Assembly: GCA_005799495.1 (NCBI GenBank)
Contig: SYGP01000048.1
Span: forward strand, 1 to 39,378
Origin: Planctomycetia bacterium
GTDB taxonomy: Bacteria > Planctomycetota > Phycisphaerae > Phycisphaerales > SM1A02
Direction: 5' to 3'
DNA: 39,378 bases
The notes beneath the pieces were generated by a model, which searched no databases, had not been told where the DNA came from, and saw only the letters and a program-made list of their open reading frames with translations. The position numbers and the translations under genes were made by a program. Below are positions 23,791-31,590 of this stretch, one piece after another (the stretch's first letter is position 1; every line of letters begins with the position of its first letter).

Positions 23791-25785
23791 ATGCGACTTG
23801 CCTGCACATGGCTGACCGTGACGATCGTCGGCTGTGCGAACCTCGCTCCCCCGCGGACCGATCCTGCCGATGCTGCGAGCTCTCGGCGTCCTCCGATGAC
23901 GCTGGCCGACGCGGCAGAAAGAACGACCGCCCTGCTTGATGTGCAGAGCGAGTCATCGCCCGTGACACGGGCGTTCAGAGCGCGCGGTCTTGCCGATGAA
24001 GCGCGGGCCACGGAACTTCGCGTGCAGGATGCACTGCACAGGCACGCCGATGACCGCATGTGCGTTCCCATGCACGGCATCGCCGCGAAGCCGAGCCAAG
24101 CAGCATCGATTGCCGCCCACATGCTGGTGCCTTGCGTCCCCACGACAGATCAGTCATCGCGCAGCTCGCACATGCGGCGTGCCGCAGAGTTCGTCTGCCG
24201 GACATGGCAACTCGATGCCAGCCTGCTCCCACCACCACAAGGCTCCGTTCCTGTCCCAGGCGCGCAGGGCGCGATTTATGCGTTGGATTTCCTGTTGAAT
24301 ACGCCGCGGCTTCTGCTGGAAGAATCACTTCGCGACCGCCCGAACATCGAGGATGTGGAGTCGATCGCCCGCATGCTCCGCAACGAAATCAGCCCGTCGT
24401 CCGAAACGCGCACTGCGCTTCGCGCTGCATCGGACCTGCTCGGCGAGCGGCTGCGCGGTGAAAGCGGCTTGATGTGGGCAATCGCGCGCGCCCTCGCCCA
24501 TGTGGATGCGGAGTTCGGCATCACGGCTGATTGGAGCAAGGAAGAGTCAGAGCCCGTTCCGCCGGAGATTGCATCGGCGATCGAAGGGACGGTGTTCACG
24601 GCGCAGGAAGTGCCCGGCATCGGTTGGATCGTCATCGGTGGACTCGGTGACAACCGCTACGACATGTCGCGTCTTGCAGGCGTGTTCGATCCGGGCGGGA
24701 ACGACCGCTATGTCTGGGGAACGCTGCGAGAAGGAAATCAGGGCATCATCGACTTGCAGGGCAATGACCAGTACGAAGGCAGCGCAGAACAGGGCGCTGC
24801 AGGTGCATGGCGTGGCGTATCGATGGTGCTCGACGTTTCCGGCAACGATCGATATTCGGGCGGGCGGCTCAGTGGCGGATGCGGATGGCTTGGGGTCGGA
24901 CTGCTGATGGACCGCGCAGGCGATGATGTGTACGACTGCGGCCCATGGGCACTTGGAGCGGGGCTTTGCGGCGCCGGATTCCTCTTCGATGATGCGGGGC
25001 GCGATGTGTACTTGGACCGTGGTTTTTCGCAGGGAGTCGGCGGGCCAGTCGGCATCGGCGTGCTGATCGATGGCGCGGGAAATGATCTGCACCACAGCCG
25101 CGGCATGACGGCCGGCGCGGATTCGGTACCGGGTATCACGCTCAGTTTCTCACAGGGCATGGCGGTCGGCGCACGCAGGCTCTTGTCGGGCGGAATGGGT
25201 GCGCTCGTGAACATCGGCGGCGATGATCGCTATGAGGCGGACGAGTTTTCGCAAGGTGGCGCCTACTGGCTCGGACTCGGTGTCCTCTTCGACTCGGCCG
25301 GGCACGATCTCTACCGAGGCAGCCACTACTCCCAAGGGGTCGGCTGTCATCAGGCGGCAGGCGCGCTCATCGATCTTTGCGGGGACGACACCTACTGGTC
25401 GACAGTCAGCGCCGCGCAAGGCGCAGCGTGGGACGAGGCGGTCGGTGTATTGATCGACGCGGACGGCAACGACACCTATCGAGGAGGCGCGCTCGTTCAA
25501 GGTTCTGCCGCGCAAAGTGCGCTCGCTGCGCTCATCGACTTCGGCGGTCGGGATCACTTCAGTGCCGCGGGCCCGTACCGTCAGGGCGAATCGGGACCGA
25601 ACACCTATCACCCCGATCACCGCAAAGCGCGTTCACTGAGTCTGCTGCTGCTGGGCGGCACGGATGCATTCTGCAACAGTGGACCGTGGACGGGTCAGGC
25701 GGTCTGGCAATGGCCGGAGATCGGCAGTTCCGCTCCACTCGAAGAGCCGATGATGGGAATGCGGGCGCGCGGCATCACCGATTGA
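23791..25785 (+). CDS. Lipoprotein with eleven ~27-residue G-[ND]-D-x-Y repeats
   Basis: A 664-residue protein beginning MRLACTWLTVTIVGCANL, a lipoprotein signal with lipobox IVGC (modified Cys15), so probably anchored in a membrane. Residues 30-290 are a helical, mixed region without a recognised domain. Residues 303-590 hold eleven copies of a motif: GNDRY, GNDQY, GNDRY, GDDVY, GRDVY, GNDLH, GDDRY, GHDLY, GDDTY, GNDTY, GRDHF. They are mostly 26-28 residues apart; one gap is 21 and one 47. Between them QG.G and G.LxD recur. This looks like a beta-solenoid with acidic, possibly Ca-binding turns. It differs from RTX nonapeptides in its long period. No enzyme family recognised; function unknown. 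Confidence 0.8.
   Translation: MRLACTWLTVTIVGCANLAPPRTDPADAASSRRPPMTLADAAERTTALLDVQSESSPVTRAFRARGLADEARATELRVQDALHRHADDRMCVPMHGIAAKPSQAASIAAHMLVPCVPTTDQSSRSSHMRRAAEFVCRTWQLDASLLPPPQGSVPVPGAQGAIYALDFLLNTPRLLLEESLRDRPNIEDVESIARMLRNEISPSSETRTALRAASDLLGERLRGESGLMWAIARALAHVDAEFGITADWSKEESEPVPPEIASAIEGTVFTAQEVPGIGWIVIGGLGDNRYDMSRLAGVFDPGGNDRYVWGTLREGNQGIIDLQGNDQYEGSAEQGAAGAWRGVSMVLDVSGNDRYSGGRLSGGCGWLGVGLLMDRAGDDVYDCGPWALGAGLCGAGFLFDDAGRDVYLDRGFSQGVGGPVGIGVLIDGAGNDLHHSRGMTAGADSVPGITLSFSQGMAVGARRLLSGGMGALVNIGGDDRYEADEFSQGGAYWLGLGVLFDSAGHDLYRGSHYSQGVGCHQAAGALIDLCGDDTYWSTVSAAQGAAWDEAVGVLIDADGNDTYRGGALVQGSAAQSALAALIDFGGRDHFSAAGPYRQGESGPNTYHPDHRKARSLSLLLLGGTDAFCNSGPWTGQAVWQWPEIGSSAPLEEPMMGMRARGITD
24697..25560 (+). 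repeat. In-gene array of about 81-base repeat units
   Basis: Encodes the eleven G-[ND]-D-x-Y units. The units are diverged at the DNA level, so the array is old rather than a recent slippage product. Confidence 0.8.
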
Positions 25786-25833
25786 AGCGCTTCCGATGCT
25801 GAGAATCCTGCTCGGGATTCAACGGCGAATCGT

Positions 25834-25839
25834 TAGGAT
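25834..25839 (+). promoter_or_regulatory. -10-like TAGGAT, leaderless-type start
   Basis: TAGGAT ends 6 bases before the GTG at 25846. The same hexamer at the same distance precedes plsY. Confidence 0.5.
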
Positions 25840-25845
25840 TGACCC

Positions 25846-27153
25846 GTGGATATCAACCTCGTACGCACCTCGAGCCGCGGCTGGTCCATCGCCCGCTACT
25901 GCGCGCGGCACCTCAGCGAAGTCCGCGCGCCAGACATGGCAGCCGCACTGTCGTTCCGAACACTCTTTGGGATGATCCCCGTGCTGTTCGTTGCCACGCT
26001 GCTCATTCGGGCGCTCACGGGTGATGAGTTTCCCAAGTTCGTGACATCGATGGCATCGATGGCTGGACTCGATGAGATCGGCGTGACGGTCGCCAAGGAC
26101 GGCACGGGTGCGGAGCAGCAGCCCGTGAGCGCTTGGATCGAAGAGTTGGTCCGCGTCTCCGGAACGGTCGATCTCTCTGCGCTTGGATTCATCGGACTCG
26201 GCGTCGTGCTCTTCTCAGCGATTTGGCTGATCGTTGCAATCGAGAAGACTTTCAACATCGTCTGTCGCGCACCGAGTGATCGCCCCTGGCACCGACGGCT
26301 GCTCGTGTACTGGACGATGCTCACTCTCGGGCCCGTCCTTCTTGCCACGCTGCCGTTCGTCGACGGTGAACTACGGCGTGTGATGGATGGACAGCCCACA
26401 TTCCCCACCGCATACAGCTATGTGCGTCCCATCCTCGGCTTCGTGCTGCTGCTGGCGGTGTTGCTGTTGGCCTATGGGGTCATGCCGACGGTGCGGATGC
26501 GATGGAAAACACTCCTCGCTGGTGCATTCGTGGCTGCCGTGGGCATCGAGTTGGGACGCAAGTTCCTGGCCATCTACATGGAGCGGGCATTTTCGGGGAA
26601 TCGACTGTACGGCTCGCTCGGACTGGTGCCACTCTTCATGTTCTGGGTGTACGCCATGTGGCTCATCATTTTGTTCGGACTCCAGGTCAGTTCGCTGCTG
26701 AACGCGCTGCTCAGCAACGACCGCGTCCGCAGCCAGTCGTCGCATCCGCTGCGCACGCTCGATCCTGCCCTCGTGGTCAGTGCCATGGAGCACATTTGTG
26801 CCCGTCATCAGGGGGGGAAAGCGGCGACATTCGATTCCCTGATGGACGAGCTGGCTGTCGAATCCGAGGCTGCCCACCAGCTGTGCGGATTGCTCGCTGC
26901 GCATCAGTTGGTATTGCTGATCCCAGAGACGGGACAGGTGGTCCCCGCCCGATCCGCGGATCAGCTACGAGTGGCGGATGTACTGCGGATCGGCTTCGAT
27001 ACCGCCGCGCCGAACCGACGGACTGCGTCGGGCGAAATGCTTGGATCACTCCGCGCTGCGCAACTCGAAGCCGTGGGTCACCGGACATTCGCGCAGGACG
27101 GCGGTTGCAATGGCGAAGAGTCGACTGCACAATTGGGGGTCCACGCACGATGA
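25846..27153 (+). CDS. YihY/BrkB family inner-membrane protein
   Basis: A 435-residue integral membrane protein of the YihY/virulence-factor-BrkB family. Family marks are MAAALSFRTLFGMIP in the first helix and LYGSLGLVPLFMFWVYAMWLIILFG late in the membrane part. About six membrane segments are visible (for example LGFIGLGVVLFSAIWLIVAI and ILGFVLLLAVLLLAYGVM). After about residue 300 comes a cytoplasmic tail of about 130 residues with winged-helix-like helices. Members were once called RNase BN, which is no longer accepted; transport roles are suggested but unproven. The GTG start is supported by the adjacent -10-like box. The stop overlaps the STAS gene as ATGA. Confidence 0.88.
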   Translation: MDINLVRTSSRGWSIARYCARHLSEVRAPDMAAALSFRTLFGMIPVLFVATLLIRALTGDEFPKFVTSMASMAGLDEIGVTVAKDGTGAEQQPVSAWIEELVRVSGTVDLSALGFIGLGVVLFSAIWLIVAIEKTFNIVCRAPSDRPWHRRLLVYWTMLTLGPVLLATLPFVDGELRRVMDGQPTFPTAYSYVRPILGFVLLLAVLLLAYGVMPTVRMRWKTLLAGAFVAAVGIELGRKFLAIYMERAFSGNRLYGSLGLVPLFMFWVYAMWLIILFGLQVSSLLNALLSNDRVRSQSSHPLRTLDPALVVSAMEHICARHQGGKAATFDSLMDELAVESEAAHQLCGLLAAHQLVLLIPETGQVVPARSADQLRVADVLRIGFDTAAPNRRTASGEMLGSLRAAQLEAVGHRTFAQDGGCNGEESTAQLGVHAR

Positions 27154-27527
27154 CCCCAACACCTTCCCCATCCTCGACCGACGGAATCGTGATGGTGCAA
27201 CATCGGAATCGGCACGCCATCGTTCGATTCGACTCGATCGCGATCGGCGCACGCGAGGCGGCGATCATTGCGGAGGAGGCGTACAAAGCGATTGATTCCA
27301 CGCCTCGGGGGAAGTGCATGGTCATCGATCTCTCCCGCTGCCAGTCGTTGTCGAGCATGGCGCTCGGTCTGTGCGTCACGCTCGCCAATCGAGGCAGCGA
27401 GGCTGGACTGCGCCCCGTGGTCGCGGGAATGAATGTTCAACTTGCGGAACTCTTTCGACTGATGCGCGTCGACCGCATGTTCACGACCGCCACATCGACG
27501 GCTGATTTGGAACGACTGCTGCTTTGA
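27150..27527 (+). CDS. STAS-domain protein (anti-sigma-factor-antagonist-like)
   Basis: A 125-residue single STAS domain. The region VIDLSRCQSLSSMALGLCV aligns with the phosphorylation loop of SpoIIAA-type antagonists (DLS.....DSSGLG). Ser69 would be the phospho-acceptor; the preceding Asp is Ser here. These proteins bind and release anti-sigma factors in partner-switching cascades. The ATG overlaps the YihY stop by four bases, so translation is coupled. No anti-sigma kinase or phosphatase lies nearby. The STAS fold is well supported; the regulatory target is unknown. Confidence 0.82.
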   Translation: MTPTPSPSSTDGIVMVQHRNRHAIVRFDSIAIGAREAAIIAEEAYKAIDSTPRGKCMVIDLSRCQSLSSMALGLCVTLANRGSEAGLRPVVAGMNVQLAELFRLMRVDRMFTTATSTADLERLLL

Positions 27528-27554
27528 CAGCCGCGCTGCCCGAGCGCCTACACT
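27524..27554 (+). promoter_or_regulatory. Sigma70-type promoter of nuoB
   Basis: TTGACA (27524-27529, exact -35 consensus, overlapping the STAS stop codon) is followed after 19 bases by TACACT (27549-27554), which ends 6 bases before the nuoB ATG. It is the best -35/-10 pair in the window, though the spacer is slightly long. Confidence 0.65.
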
Positions 27555-27560
27555 TCCGTC

Positions 27561-28130
27561 ATGGGTCTTGAAACCGCTCTTCCGTCCGACAGCGTGCTGA
27601 CCACGAGCCTCCAGCGGGTGGTGAACTGGGCGCGGCGTTCCAGTGTCTGGCCGATGCCATTTGCAACGGCATGCTGCGGCATCGAATTGATGGCCACCGC
27701 TTGCTCACGCTTCGATCTGGCGCGTTTCGGTGCGGAAGTGATGCGCTTCTCGCCGCGTCAAGCAGATCTCATGATCGTGGCTGGGCGCGTCAGTGTGAAA
27801 ACGCTCCCGGTGCTGCAGCGCATCTACGAGCAAATGGCGGAACCCAAGTGGGTCATTTCGATGGGTGCCTGTGCATCGACGGGAGGTGTGTTCGACACCT
27901 ACGCCGTGGTGCAAGGCGTCGATCAGTTCATTCCCGTGGATGTCTATGTTCCCGGCTGCCCGCCCCGACCCGAAATGCTGATTGAGGGGATCATGGCAAT
28001 CCAGCGCATCATCGACGAAGAGGGCATCCCGCGTGATCCGTCTGGACATCGTCGCCCACTCAACATTGCACTGAGCCCGAACTACGAGCCGCGGGCACAG
28101 CCTCTTCCGGTGACGATCGGCGCGACCTGA
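27561..28130 (+). CDS. nuoB: NADH-quinone oxidoreductase subunit B
   Basis: Peripheral subunit of respiratory complex I carrying the N2 4Fe-4S cluster next to the quinone site. The 189 residues show all four cluster ligands: Cys38 and Cys39 ([13 protein letters not shown]), Cys104 ([16 protein letters not shown]) and Cys133 ([13 protein letters not shown]). The sequence is complete. It stands alone: upstream are YihY and STAS, downstream a convergent aminotransferase, and no other nuo gene lies in the window. It has its own promoter, so complex I genes are probably dispersed here. Other members of the NuoB/HycG/PsrC-like family are unlikely given the [13 protein letters not shown] motif. Confidence 0.95.
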   Translation: MGLETALPSDSVLTTSLQRVVNWARRSSVWPMPFATACCGIELMATACSRFDLARFGAEVMRFSPRQADLMIVAGRVSVKTLPVLQRIYEQMAEPKWVISMGACASTGGVFDTYAVVQGVDQFIPVDVYVPGCPPRPEMLIEGIMAIQRIIDEEGIPRDPSGHRRPLNIALSPNYEPRAQPLPVTIGAT

Positions 28131-28162
28131 ACACTGGGTCGGAACTCTGCCTCGCAGTGTTC
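28129..28162. terminator. Possible terminator between nuoB and the aminotransferase
   Basis: GAACACTG (28129-28136) pairs perfectly with CAGTGTTC (28155-28162) around an 18-base loop, followed by cgtgtttct. It is a weak candidate because of the large loop and short T-tract, but it is placed exactly in the 66-base convergent gap. Confidence 0.4.
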
Positions 28163-28196
28163 CGTGTTTCTGCTTCAGCGCGCCCGATTCAGCACT

Positions 28197-29456
28197 TCAG
28201 TTGGCGTGGGAAGTCGCGTGCGCACCCTGGAGCGAACGAACGAAGCGATCGAGTCGCAGCACGCCTTCGGTGAGCTGCGCCTCGCTGCACGCGAAGGAGA
28301 GCCGAACATGATGGCGAGCGCATGTGCCGAAGTCCTCCCCCGGCACGACAGCAACATGGGCCTCGGCAAGCAGAGCATCCGCGAACGCCTGCGCTGAATC
28401 GATGCGAGTGCCGAGGGGTGTCTGGCTGCCGATCCATGCGGCGATGCTCGGGAATGCATAGAACGCACCCGTCGAGCGCGGGACCTGAAGTCCGGGCACA
28501 CGCGACAGCAGTCGGTGGAGCAGACCCGCGCGCGCCGCGAACGCGGCTCGCATGCGTTCCACTTCGGGTGCGACCCTGGCCGAGAGCGCCTCCACCACGG
28601 CGGGCAGGAAGAAACTGGGAACAGAGTTGGTCATCTGCCCCTGCAACTTGATGATCTCTCGGATGAAGCGCCCCTGATCGCCAGGAGCACAGAGGTATCC
28701 GAGTCGCCATCCAGTCATCGCGAATGCCTTGCTCATGCCGTTCACGGTCACCGTCCGCCCTGCCACGCGCGGATCACTCGCAGGAGACCAGTGCGTCAGC
28801 CCTGGCTCGATCTCCGGGAAGATGAGTTTCTCGTAAATCTCGTCGGACACGATGCTGATGCGAGGATGATTCGCCACCACGTCGATGAGCGAACGAAGCT
28901 CGTTCGCGGGATATGTCACCCCACAGGGATTGCTCGGCGAGTTCAGCAGCAGTCCGACCGTGCGCGGTGTGATCGCTTCATCCAGCTGCTGCGGGGTGAT
29001 GCGAAAGGCGTTCTCGACGGAACCCGCGACCTCCACACACACGCCACCGGCCAACTCGATCAGCGGGCGATAACTCACCCAAGCAGGCGTCGGCAGGATG
29101 AACTCATCGCCGCGACCTGGCTCGATCAGCGCCTGAAGCGCCATGAAGATTGCATGTTTGGCTCCCACCGTGATGGTGACATGCTCCGCCGCGCAGTCGA
29201 TCCCGTTTTCGCTTCGAAGTTTCGCGGCAATCGCTTCACGCGATGCCTTGTCGCCGGGCGTTGGCGCGTACTTCGTCATCCCAGCCATCAGTGCGTCCGC
29301 TGCGCGTTGCTTGATCGACTGCGGCGTATCAAAGTCGGGCTCGCCCATGGCGAATCCCACGACATCCACTCCATTCGCCTTCAGAGCCGTCACCTTTGCT
29401 CCGACTGCCAGCGTTGCGGACTCCTTCATCCTCGAAATCTGCGTGGCAACATGCAT
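28197..29456 (-). CDS. Class I/II pyridoxal-phosphate aminotransferase, aspartate type
   Basis: A 419-residue fold-type I aminotransferase. Conserved features: AMGEPDFDTP at residues 36-45, YAPTPGDKASREAIA, ITVGAKHA, SPSNPCG with Asn176, SDEIYEK with Asp205, and the PLP lysine Lys243 in GMSKAFAMTGWRLGY, with a C-terminal VRLSF substrate Arg. This matches the aspartate/aromatic (AspC/AAT-like) subgroup; the amino donor cannot be decided by eye. The ATG at 29456 has TACTCT on the minus strand ending 6 bases upstream. Divergent from the phosphofructokinase gene. Confidence 0.92.
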   Translation of the reverse strand: MHVATQISRMKESATLAVGAKVTALKANGVDVVGFAMGEPDFDTPQSIKQRAADALMAGMTKYAPTPGDKASREAIAAKLRSENGIDCAAEHVTITVGAKHAIFMALQALIEPGRGDEFILPTPAWVSYRPLIELAGGVCVEVAGSVENAFRITPQQLDEAITPRTVGLLLNSPSNPCGVTYPANELRSLIDVVANHPRISIVSDEIYEKLIFPEIEPGLTHWSPASDPRVAGRTVTVNGMSKAFAMTGWRLGYLCAPGDQGRFIREIIKLQGQMTNSVPSFFLPAVVEALSARVAPEVERMRAAFAARAGLLHRLLSRVPGLQVPRSTGAFYAFPSIAAWIGSQTPLGTRIDSAQAFADALLAEAHVAVVPGEDFGTCARHHVRLSFACSEAQLTEGVLRLDRFVRSLQGAHATSHAN

Positions 29457-29462
29457 CGCAAG

Positions 29463-29487
29463 AGAGTACGCCCTCTCGCAGCGAGAG
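29463..29487 (-). promoter_or_regulatory. -10-like TACTCT with adjacent inverted repeat
   Basis: TACTCT (minus strand 29468-29463) ends 6 bases before the aminotransferase ATG. Directly upstream, CTCTCG-CAG-CGAGAG (29473-29487) is a perfect inverted repeat in the -10/-35 spacer, a possible operator or hairpin. Confidence 0.45.
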
Positions 29488-29555
29488 CGATGTTGCACTA
29501 GAGTGCCGCGCTTCCGAAATCCACACTCGCTCCCCTTGCCCGCCACGAACCTCCC

Positions 29556-30704
29556 ATGAGCCCAGACTCCATCCGCCGCATCGGCATCCTGACTGGTGGC
29601 GGCGACTGCCCAGGGCTGAATGCGGTCATCCGTGCGGTCGCCAAGACGGCCATCCTCCAGTACCGCATCGAGGTCCTTGGCATTGAGGACGGATTTCAGG
29701 GGCTGATCGAAGATCGCATCCGCCCACTGAGTTTCCGCGATGTTTCCGGCATCCTGACGCGCGGCGGAACCATCCTCGGCACCAACAACCGCTGCAATCC
29801 CGCGCGCTGGTGCACTGGGTTTCACCCAAACGGTGAACCGATCTTCAGCGATGTCACCGCAACATGCATCGACAACATTCGCAAGCACCGAATCGATGCG
29901 CTCATCGTCATCGGCGGCGACGGTTCGATGAAGTGTGCGGCGCCGTTCGTGGAGGCTGGCATCAATGTCATCGGCATCCCAAAGACGATCGATAACGACC
30001 TGTATGGCACGGAGATCACCTTCGGGTTCCTCACGGCAGTCAATACGGCGACCGAAGCGATCGATCGGCTGCATTCGACAGCGGACAGTCATCACCGCGT
30101 GATGGTCTGCGAGGTGATGGGGCGCAATGCGGGATGGATCGCGCTCACCGCGGGCGTCGCCAGCGGATCGGACATGATCCTGATCCCCGAGATCCCCTTC
30201 CATGAGGATGCGATCGAAGAGTTCGTCGGCAGCCGCATGAAGGGTGGACCTGGATTCGCGATCGTGGTCGTGGCGGAGGGTGCAACTGCTGCAGGCGGAC
30301 AGCAGACGATTGCTCGACTCGATCCCACAAGCCCAGATCCCGTTCGGCTCGGCGGCGTCGGGAACCATGTCGCCGAAATCATTCGTGCACGCACAAGGGC
30401 GGATGTCCGGACCACGGCACTGGGGCATGTCCTCCGTGGTGGCTCGCCGATTGCGGCAGACCGAATCCTTGCCACGAACTTCGGTTACCACGCGTTGGCG
30501 ATCCTCCTCGAAGGAGCGCGCGGCAGGTTGGTCGTCCGTGAGAGCAATGTGTTCACGGATGTCGATCTGTTGGTTTCCGCGGGCAATCAGCGGCTCGTTC
30601 CGACCGACCATGCGCTGATCACGGCTGCCCGTGCGCTGGGGACTTCCTTCGGCGACCACGAGATACATCGCCTCGGCACGCGGGGTCAGTCGACCACCGT
30701 GTGA
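29556..30704 (+). CDS. pfkA: 6-phosphofructokinase
   Basis: Phosphorylates fructose 6-phosphate in glycolysis. The 382 residues show GILTGGGDCPGLNAVIR, TRGGTILGTNN, VIGGDGSMKCA, IPKTIDNDLYGTE and EVMGRNAGWIALTAGVA. The phosphoryl donor can be judged from two sites. Gly123 in GGDGS (E. coli position 104) is the ATP type, while Lys143 in PKTIDND (E. coli position 124) is typical of PPi enzymes and of the mixed 'group III' ATP enzymes. ATP is the likelier donor, since PPi enzymes have Asp at the first site. The ATG at 29556 has no obvious Shine-Dalgarno. Confidence 0.93.
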   Translation: MSPDSIRRIGILTGGGDCPGLNAVIRAVAKTAILQYRIEVLGIEDGFQGLIEDRIRPLSFRDVSGILTRGGTILGTNNRCNPARWCTGFHPNGEPIFSDVTATCIDNIRKHRIDALIVIGGDGSMKCAAPFVEAGINVIGIPKTIDNDLYGTEITFGFLTAVNTATEAIDRLHSTADSHHRVMVCEVMGRNAGWIALTAGVASGSDMILIPEIPFHEDAIEEFVGSRMKGGPGFAIVVVAEGATAAGGQQTIARLDPTSPDPVRLGGVGNHVAEIIRARTRADVRTTALGHVLRGGSPIAADRILATNFGYHALAILLEGARGRLVVRESNVFTDVDLLVSAGNQRLVPTDHALITAARALGTSFGDHEIHRLGTRGQSTTV

Positions 30705-30716
30705 CGAGGGCTGCGC

Positions 30717-30722
30717 TAGCCT
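30717..30722 (+). promoter_or_regulatory. -10-like TAGCCT, leaderless-type start
   Basis: TAGCCT ends 7 bases before the GTG at 30730 and supports that start over an ATG at 30631 that lies inside pfkA. Confidence 0.42.
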
Positions 30723-30729
30723 CTCGGCA

Positions 30730-31590
30730 GTGCAGAGCGCCGTCTTTCTCGACCGCGACAACACGATCATCGCCAACGACGGCGATCTCGGCGACCCCTC
30801 GCTCGTGCGTCTGATGCCGGGGGCGGCGTGGGGCATGCGGGCGCTGCACGAAGCCGGCTATCTGCTCATCGTGGTGACCAATCAGGGAGGTGTTGCTCGC
30901 GGCGCGTACGGCGAAGTCGATGTGGATGCCGTTCACCAGCGCACTGCGCAGATGCTCGAGGACGCCTGCGACTGGAAGCGGAGTGTTCCACTCGTACGCG
31001 ACTGGATCTCCTGTCCGTTCCATCCGCAGGGAACGGTCGACGCATACCGACGCGAGCATCCATGGCGCAAGCCCGCACCCGGCATGCTGCTCGAGGCGGC
31101 GACACGCCACGGCATCGACTGCACACGCAGTTGGATGGTGGGCGATCAGGACCGTGATGTGGAAGCCGGTCGAGCTGCGCAGTGCCGAACCATCCGACTG
31201 CGACGCGCGGGCGAGGACGAGAAGGATGTGCGCGCCTCGAGCAATGCAGACTTCGTGGAAACGGACCTGCTGCACGCGAGCCACCGAATCCTCCGCGCCG
31301 ATGGCAAGGACGGCGCCCCACGCTGGGAGTCCACCAGTCACACGCGAATCCTCGCGAAGGATGACATGCTGCATGCTCCCGCGACGCGCGACATCATTGC
31401 CGCCACCGCGCACGCCATCGCCGAGCGCGAGGGAGTTTCGCTGCTGCGCTTGGATGTCGAGGCGTGGGGAGTGAATCTGGAAATCGCGGGTCCAGAAGTT
31501 GTGGCGATGGGGCTTGCGGCGGAACTTCGGCGCAACACCAACCTGTGGGCTGCTGCGCGCGGACTTCCATCCCTCTGGGCTGGCGAATGA
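30730..31590 (+). CDS. gmhB: HAD-family heptose-bisphosphate phosphatase-like protein (GmhB-like) with extra C-terminal domain
   Basis: A 286-residue protein. The first about 185 residues are a HAD phosphatase of the HisB-N/GmhB type: nucleophile Asp8 and Asp10 in FLDRDNTI, motif II VVTNQGGVARG, Lys114 in RKPAPGML and acidic motif GDQDRDVEAG. GmhB removes the 7-phosphate of heptose 1,7-bisphosphate in LPS heptose synthesis, and the next gene is a heptosyltransferase. The zinc loop keeps Cys95 and His98 (CPFHP), but the usual C.C before RKP reads HPW. The last about 100 residues form an alpha/beta-looking extension absent from E. coli GmhB. The GTG is chosen for its -10 box. Phosphatase class sure, substrate probable. 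Confidence 0.8.
   Translation: MQSAVFLDRDNTIIANDGDLGDPSLVRLMPGAAWGMRALHEAGYLLIVVTNQGGVARGAYGEVDVDAVHQRTAQMLEDACDWKRSVPLVRDWISCPFHPQGTVDAYRREHPWRKPAPGMLLEAATRHGIDCTRSWMVGDQDRDVEAGRAAQCRTIRLRRAGEDEKDVRASSNADFVETDLLHASHRILRADGKDGAPRWESTSHTRILAKDDMLHAPATRDIIAATAHAIAEREGVSLLRLDVEAWGVNLEIAGPEVVAMGLAAELRRNTNLWAAARGLPSLWAGE

Noticed and set aside
24697-25560. RTX-toxin type Ca repeats
   Set aside because: RTX units are nonapeptides in tandem; here the period is about 27 residues with QG.G and G.LxD in between, and the protein is a lipoprotein without a toxin domain.
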